Source: UBA4716 sp002438865 (GTDB lineage: Bacteria > Bacillota > Clostridia > UBA1381). Taken from it: 6,475 bases of DNA. The stretch is from assembly GCA_937907325.1 (NCBI GenBank), contig CALERO010000032.1, positions 1 through 6,475 of the forward strand, in the 5' to 3' direction. Both the position numbers and the translations under genes were made by a program. The notes under the pieces were generated by a model. It saw nothing but the letters and a program-made list of their open reading frames with translations. It was not told where the DNA came from and ran no database searches. This document shows, in pieces, positions 4,812-6,475 of this stretch; position 1 is the first letter of the stretch, and every line of letters starts with the position of its first letter.

Positions 4812-6219
4812 TTGATTTTTCGGTCTTTGCTACCGTGCCCTGCGCGGCGATGAGTGCCGCAAGCGCACTTGCGAGTTCGGGAGACTTCTGAAGCTGCTCC
4901 ACAAGGCTTGCCAAATCCAGCGTTGCCGGCGCCGGCTCCTTCGGTTCTGCCGGAGGACGGACGTCATGCAGGTCGGGATTGGAATAGAACGCGGTTTCGA
5001 ATTTCTGCGCGTTGACCTTCCGATCCTCGTCAAGGATATGCGCATACACGCTTGTGATCATGTCGATCTCCGCGTGTCCCGTATCGCCCTGTGTGGCTTT
5101 CAGGTCGCCGTGGTTGAGCTTCAGCTTGTAAGTTGTACTGGAATGACGGAGAGAGTGAAAAACCACTTTCGGCAGTCCTGCGTCCTCTCGGAGCTTTGCA
5201 AACTCTTTGAGGATCACACGGTCCTCACAAGGCCGCCCGTTCGGGAGCGAAATGACAAGATTGTAGTCCTGGTACTCTTCACCAAGAAAGTTCCGTATCT
5301 CGTCCTGTGCCTTCTTCCATTCGCAGAGGATATAGGCAAGCGTTTTCGGCAGCCACACCTTGCGGATACTGGAATCGGTTTTGGGCTTTTTCAGAATGAT
5401 ACGGGTGCTTGTGTTCGGCAGGAGCGGCGTGAAGATATGGTAGATATCCTTTTCGCCCAGCGTCTCGATTGCCCGTTTGGAGGCGCGCGTCAGTTCCTTG
5501 TCGATATAGACATAGGCGTTGTCCGCGGCAATCTCGTCCTCGGAAATATGTACGTTGTCCCAGGTCAACCCCAAAATCTCACCCATACGGAGCGAGCAGG
5601 CGAATGAAAGATTCATTGCCACATAGAGCTTGCTGTCGGTACACTTGTCAAGCGCCGTTCGGATCATCTCTGCGTCCCAAATGTCACGCTTTTTGTACTC
5701 TGTTTTCGGAAGTACCACATTGTCGAAGGGATTGCGTCCGATGATCTCCCACCGCACCGCCTGTTTGAACGCACAGCGCAGAAGTTTTATGATCTTCTCG
5801 ATGGTCTGGTTGCTGACATAGGTCGTTGTCGCCTTGCGCGTCTTTGTGGAAACGGAAGCGGTCTTTTGCAAGGTCTGAATGTATCCGTCCACCACGCGCG
5901 GCGTCACCGCCTGCACTTCCATATCTCCGATAATCGGATTTATGTAGTTGTTGATCAGCGAGTTCTGGCTGTCGTACATCGACACGCCCCATTTCTTTTC
6001 TCCGTAAAGAGAAACGAAGTCATAGAGAAAATCGGAAATTTTCTGATTGCTCGGCGGGAGGAATGTTCCCGTGTGCTGCTGATTCTCGATCTCGGCTTTG
6101 CGTTTCAGGGCTTCTTTGTGGGTGCCCCATGTTTCCCACTTTTGTTTTGTCTCTCCGTTCTCGTCCACGTAATTGTAGATGACGGAGTAATTCTTTTTTC
6201 GTTTGATAATGGATGCCAT
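4807..6219 (-). CDS. int: Tyrosine site-specific integrase of the right element
   Basis: This 470-residue protein starts at ATG 6219-6217, with AAGGAAG (6232-6226) about six bases upstream. It has the same layout as the left integrase: a basic arm-binding N-terminus (MASIIKRKKNYSVIYNYVDE), a SAM-like core-binding domain at about 60-165, and a catalytic domain at 178-412. Arg211, Lys280, His355 and Arg358 (HSLRH), His382 and Tyr392 (VYAHI) fall at the same residue numbers as in the left copy, so the two align without a net gap over about 410 residues. The tail differs: a Pro/Ala/Glu linker, then a final helix LDLASLVEQLQKSPELASAL. The gene is richer in G+C than the left integrase, so it did not arise by recent local duplication. 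The gene appears intact. It faces the tRNA fragment and presumably moves a second element lying to the right. Confidence 0.92.
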   Translation of the reverse strand: MASIIKRKKNYSVIYNYVDENGETKQKWETWGTHKEALKRKAEIENQQHTGTFLPPSNQKISDFLYDFVSLYGEKKWGVSMYDSQNSLINNYINPIIGDMEVQAVTPRVVDGYIQTLQKTASVSTKTRKATTTYVSNQTIEKIIKLLRCAFKQAVRWEIIGRNPFDNVVLPKTEYKKRDIWDAEMIRTALDKCTDSKLYVAMNLSFACSLRMGEILGLTWDNVHISEDEIAADNAYVYIDKELTRASKRAIETLGEKDIYHIFTPLLPNTSTRIILKKPKTDSSIRKVWLPKTLAYILCEWKKAQDEIRNFLGEEYQDYNLVISLPNGRPCEDRVILKEFAKLREDAGLPKVVFHSLRHSSTTYKLKLNHGDLKATQGDTGHAEIDMITSVYAHILDEDRKVNAQKFETAFYSNPDLHDVRPPAEPKEPAPATLDLASLVEQLQKSPELASALAALIAAQGTVAKTEKSN

Positions 6220-6239
6220 ACTGTTCTTCCTTTCATGAA

Positions 6240-6446
6240 TCAGATGTTGAGTGAATCAAGCCACTCGTCAAATGACCGCTTGGAAATGCGTATGGCGTTT
6301 CCGATTCGCACGATTTTGAAATGCCCCTCTTTGACAAGAATGTATGCGGAGGTTCTGCCGATACCCAAAATATGAGCGACTTCTTCCACCGTGTAGGTTC
6401 TCTTGTCGGGAAGCATTTCCTTCGTGCCGTTTTGTACCTGAGACAT
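6240..6446 (-). CDS. xis: Excisionase (Xis-like), integrase partner of the right element
   Basis: This 68-residue protein starts at ATG 6446-6444, with AAAGGAGG (6459-6452) five bases upstream. Its stop lies 20 bases before the right-hand integrase, so the two form an xis-int pair. Residues 16-65 are an excisionase/HTH_17 domain: RTYTVEEVAHILGIGRTSAY, then the wing GNAIRISKRSFDEWLDS. It has the same length as the left-element Xis at 2545-2751, but its wing (RISKRSF) is more like proteins A and B. It should bind element ends and direct the integrase toward excision. The 29 bases upstream in the window contain only the ribosome site, so the promoter and any other operon genes are outside. Confidence 0.85.
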   Translation of the reverse strand: MSQVQNGTKEMLPDKRTYTVEEVAHILGIGRTSAYILVKEGHFKIVRIGNAIRISKRSFDEWLDSLNI

Positions 6447-6475
6447 GGTTGCCTCCTTTCATTATTGCAGATACA

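Noticed and set aside
4966..5607. Plus-strand reading frame of 213 codons
   Set aside because: It lies wholly opposite the right-hand integrase, has no family resemblance and no good ribosome site. It is an antisense shadow of a G+C-rich gene.

Overview
The window looks like accessory DNA from a Firmicute, most likely an anaerobic gut-type clostridium. I base this on strong AGGAGG-type ribosome sites, AT-rich spacers and Tn916-like protein families. No host housekeeping gene is present, so the species cannot be named. The layout fits the integrase ends of two integrative elements that meet near a tRNA-derived attachment site.

Left element (1 to about 4620, plus strand): the genes are, in order, a sigma-70 region 4-like protein (38-577), a MazF/PemK-type protein with a C-terminal four-cysteine module (678-1256), four consecutive excisionase-like (HTH_17 type) genes (1249-1509, 1616-1867, 1854-2555, 2545-2751), and a tyrosine integrase (2764-4227). 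The third excisionase-like gene carries three HTH domains in tandem, so six such domains lie in a row. Most junctions overlap by 8-14 bases or are very short, which suggests one translationally coupled operon. The exception is a 106-base gap (1510-1615) that can fold into a long hairpin whose outer stem pairs with the ribosome site of the next gene. I read this as a possible switch for the whole xis-int block. A terminator follows the integrase (4235-4264).

Junction (4265-4806): there is no convincing gene. The stretch holds a near-consensus promoter pointing toward the element end (4282-4310), TGCTAAT-type repeats that could be integrase arm sites, a 3' tRNA-Arg(CCU) fragment (4575-4619) that I interpret as the att core, and a factor-independent terminator (4627-4668).

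Right element (4807-6475, minus strand): a second integrase (4807-6219) and its excisionase-like partner (6240-6446) point back toward the junction. The two integrases align without gaps over about 410 residues, yet their base composition differs visibly. This suggests two related but separately acquired elements, placed integrase end to integrase end. The other ends of both elements lie outside the window.
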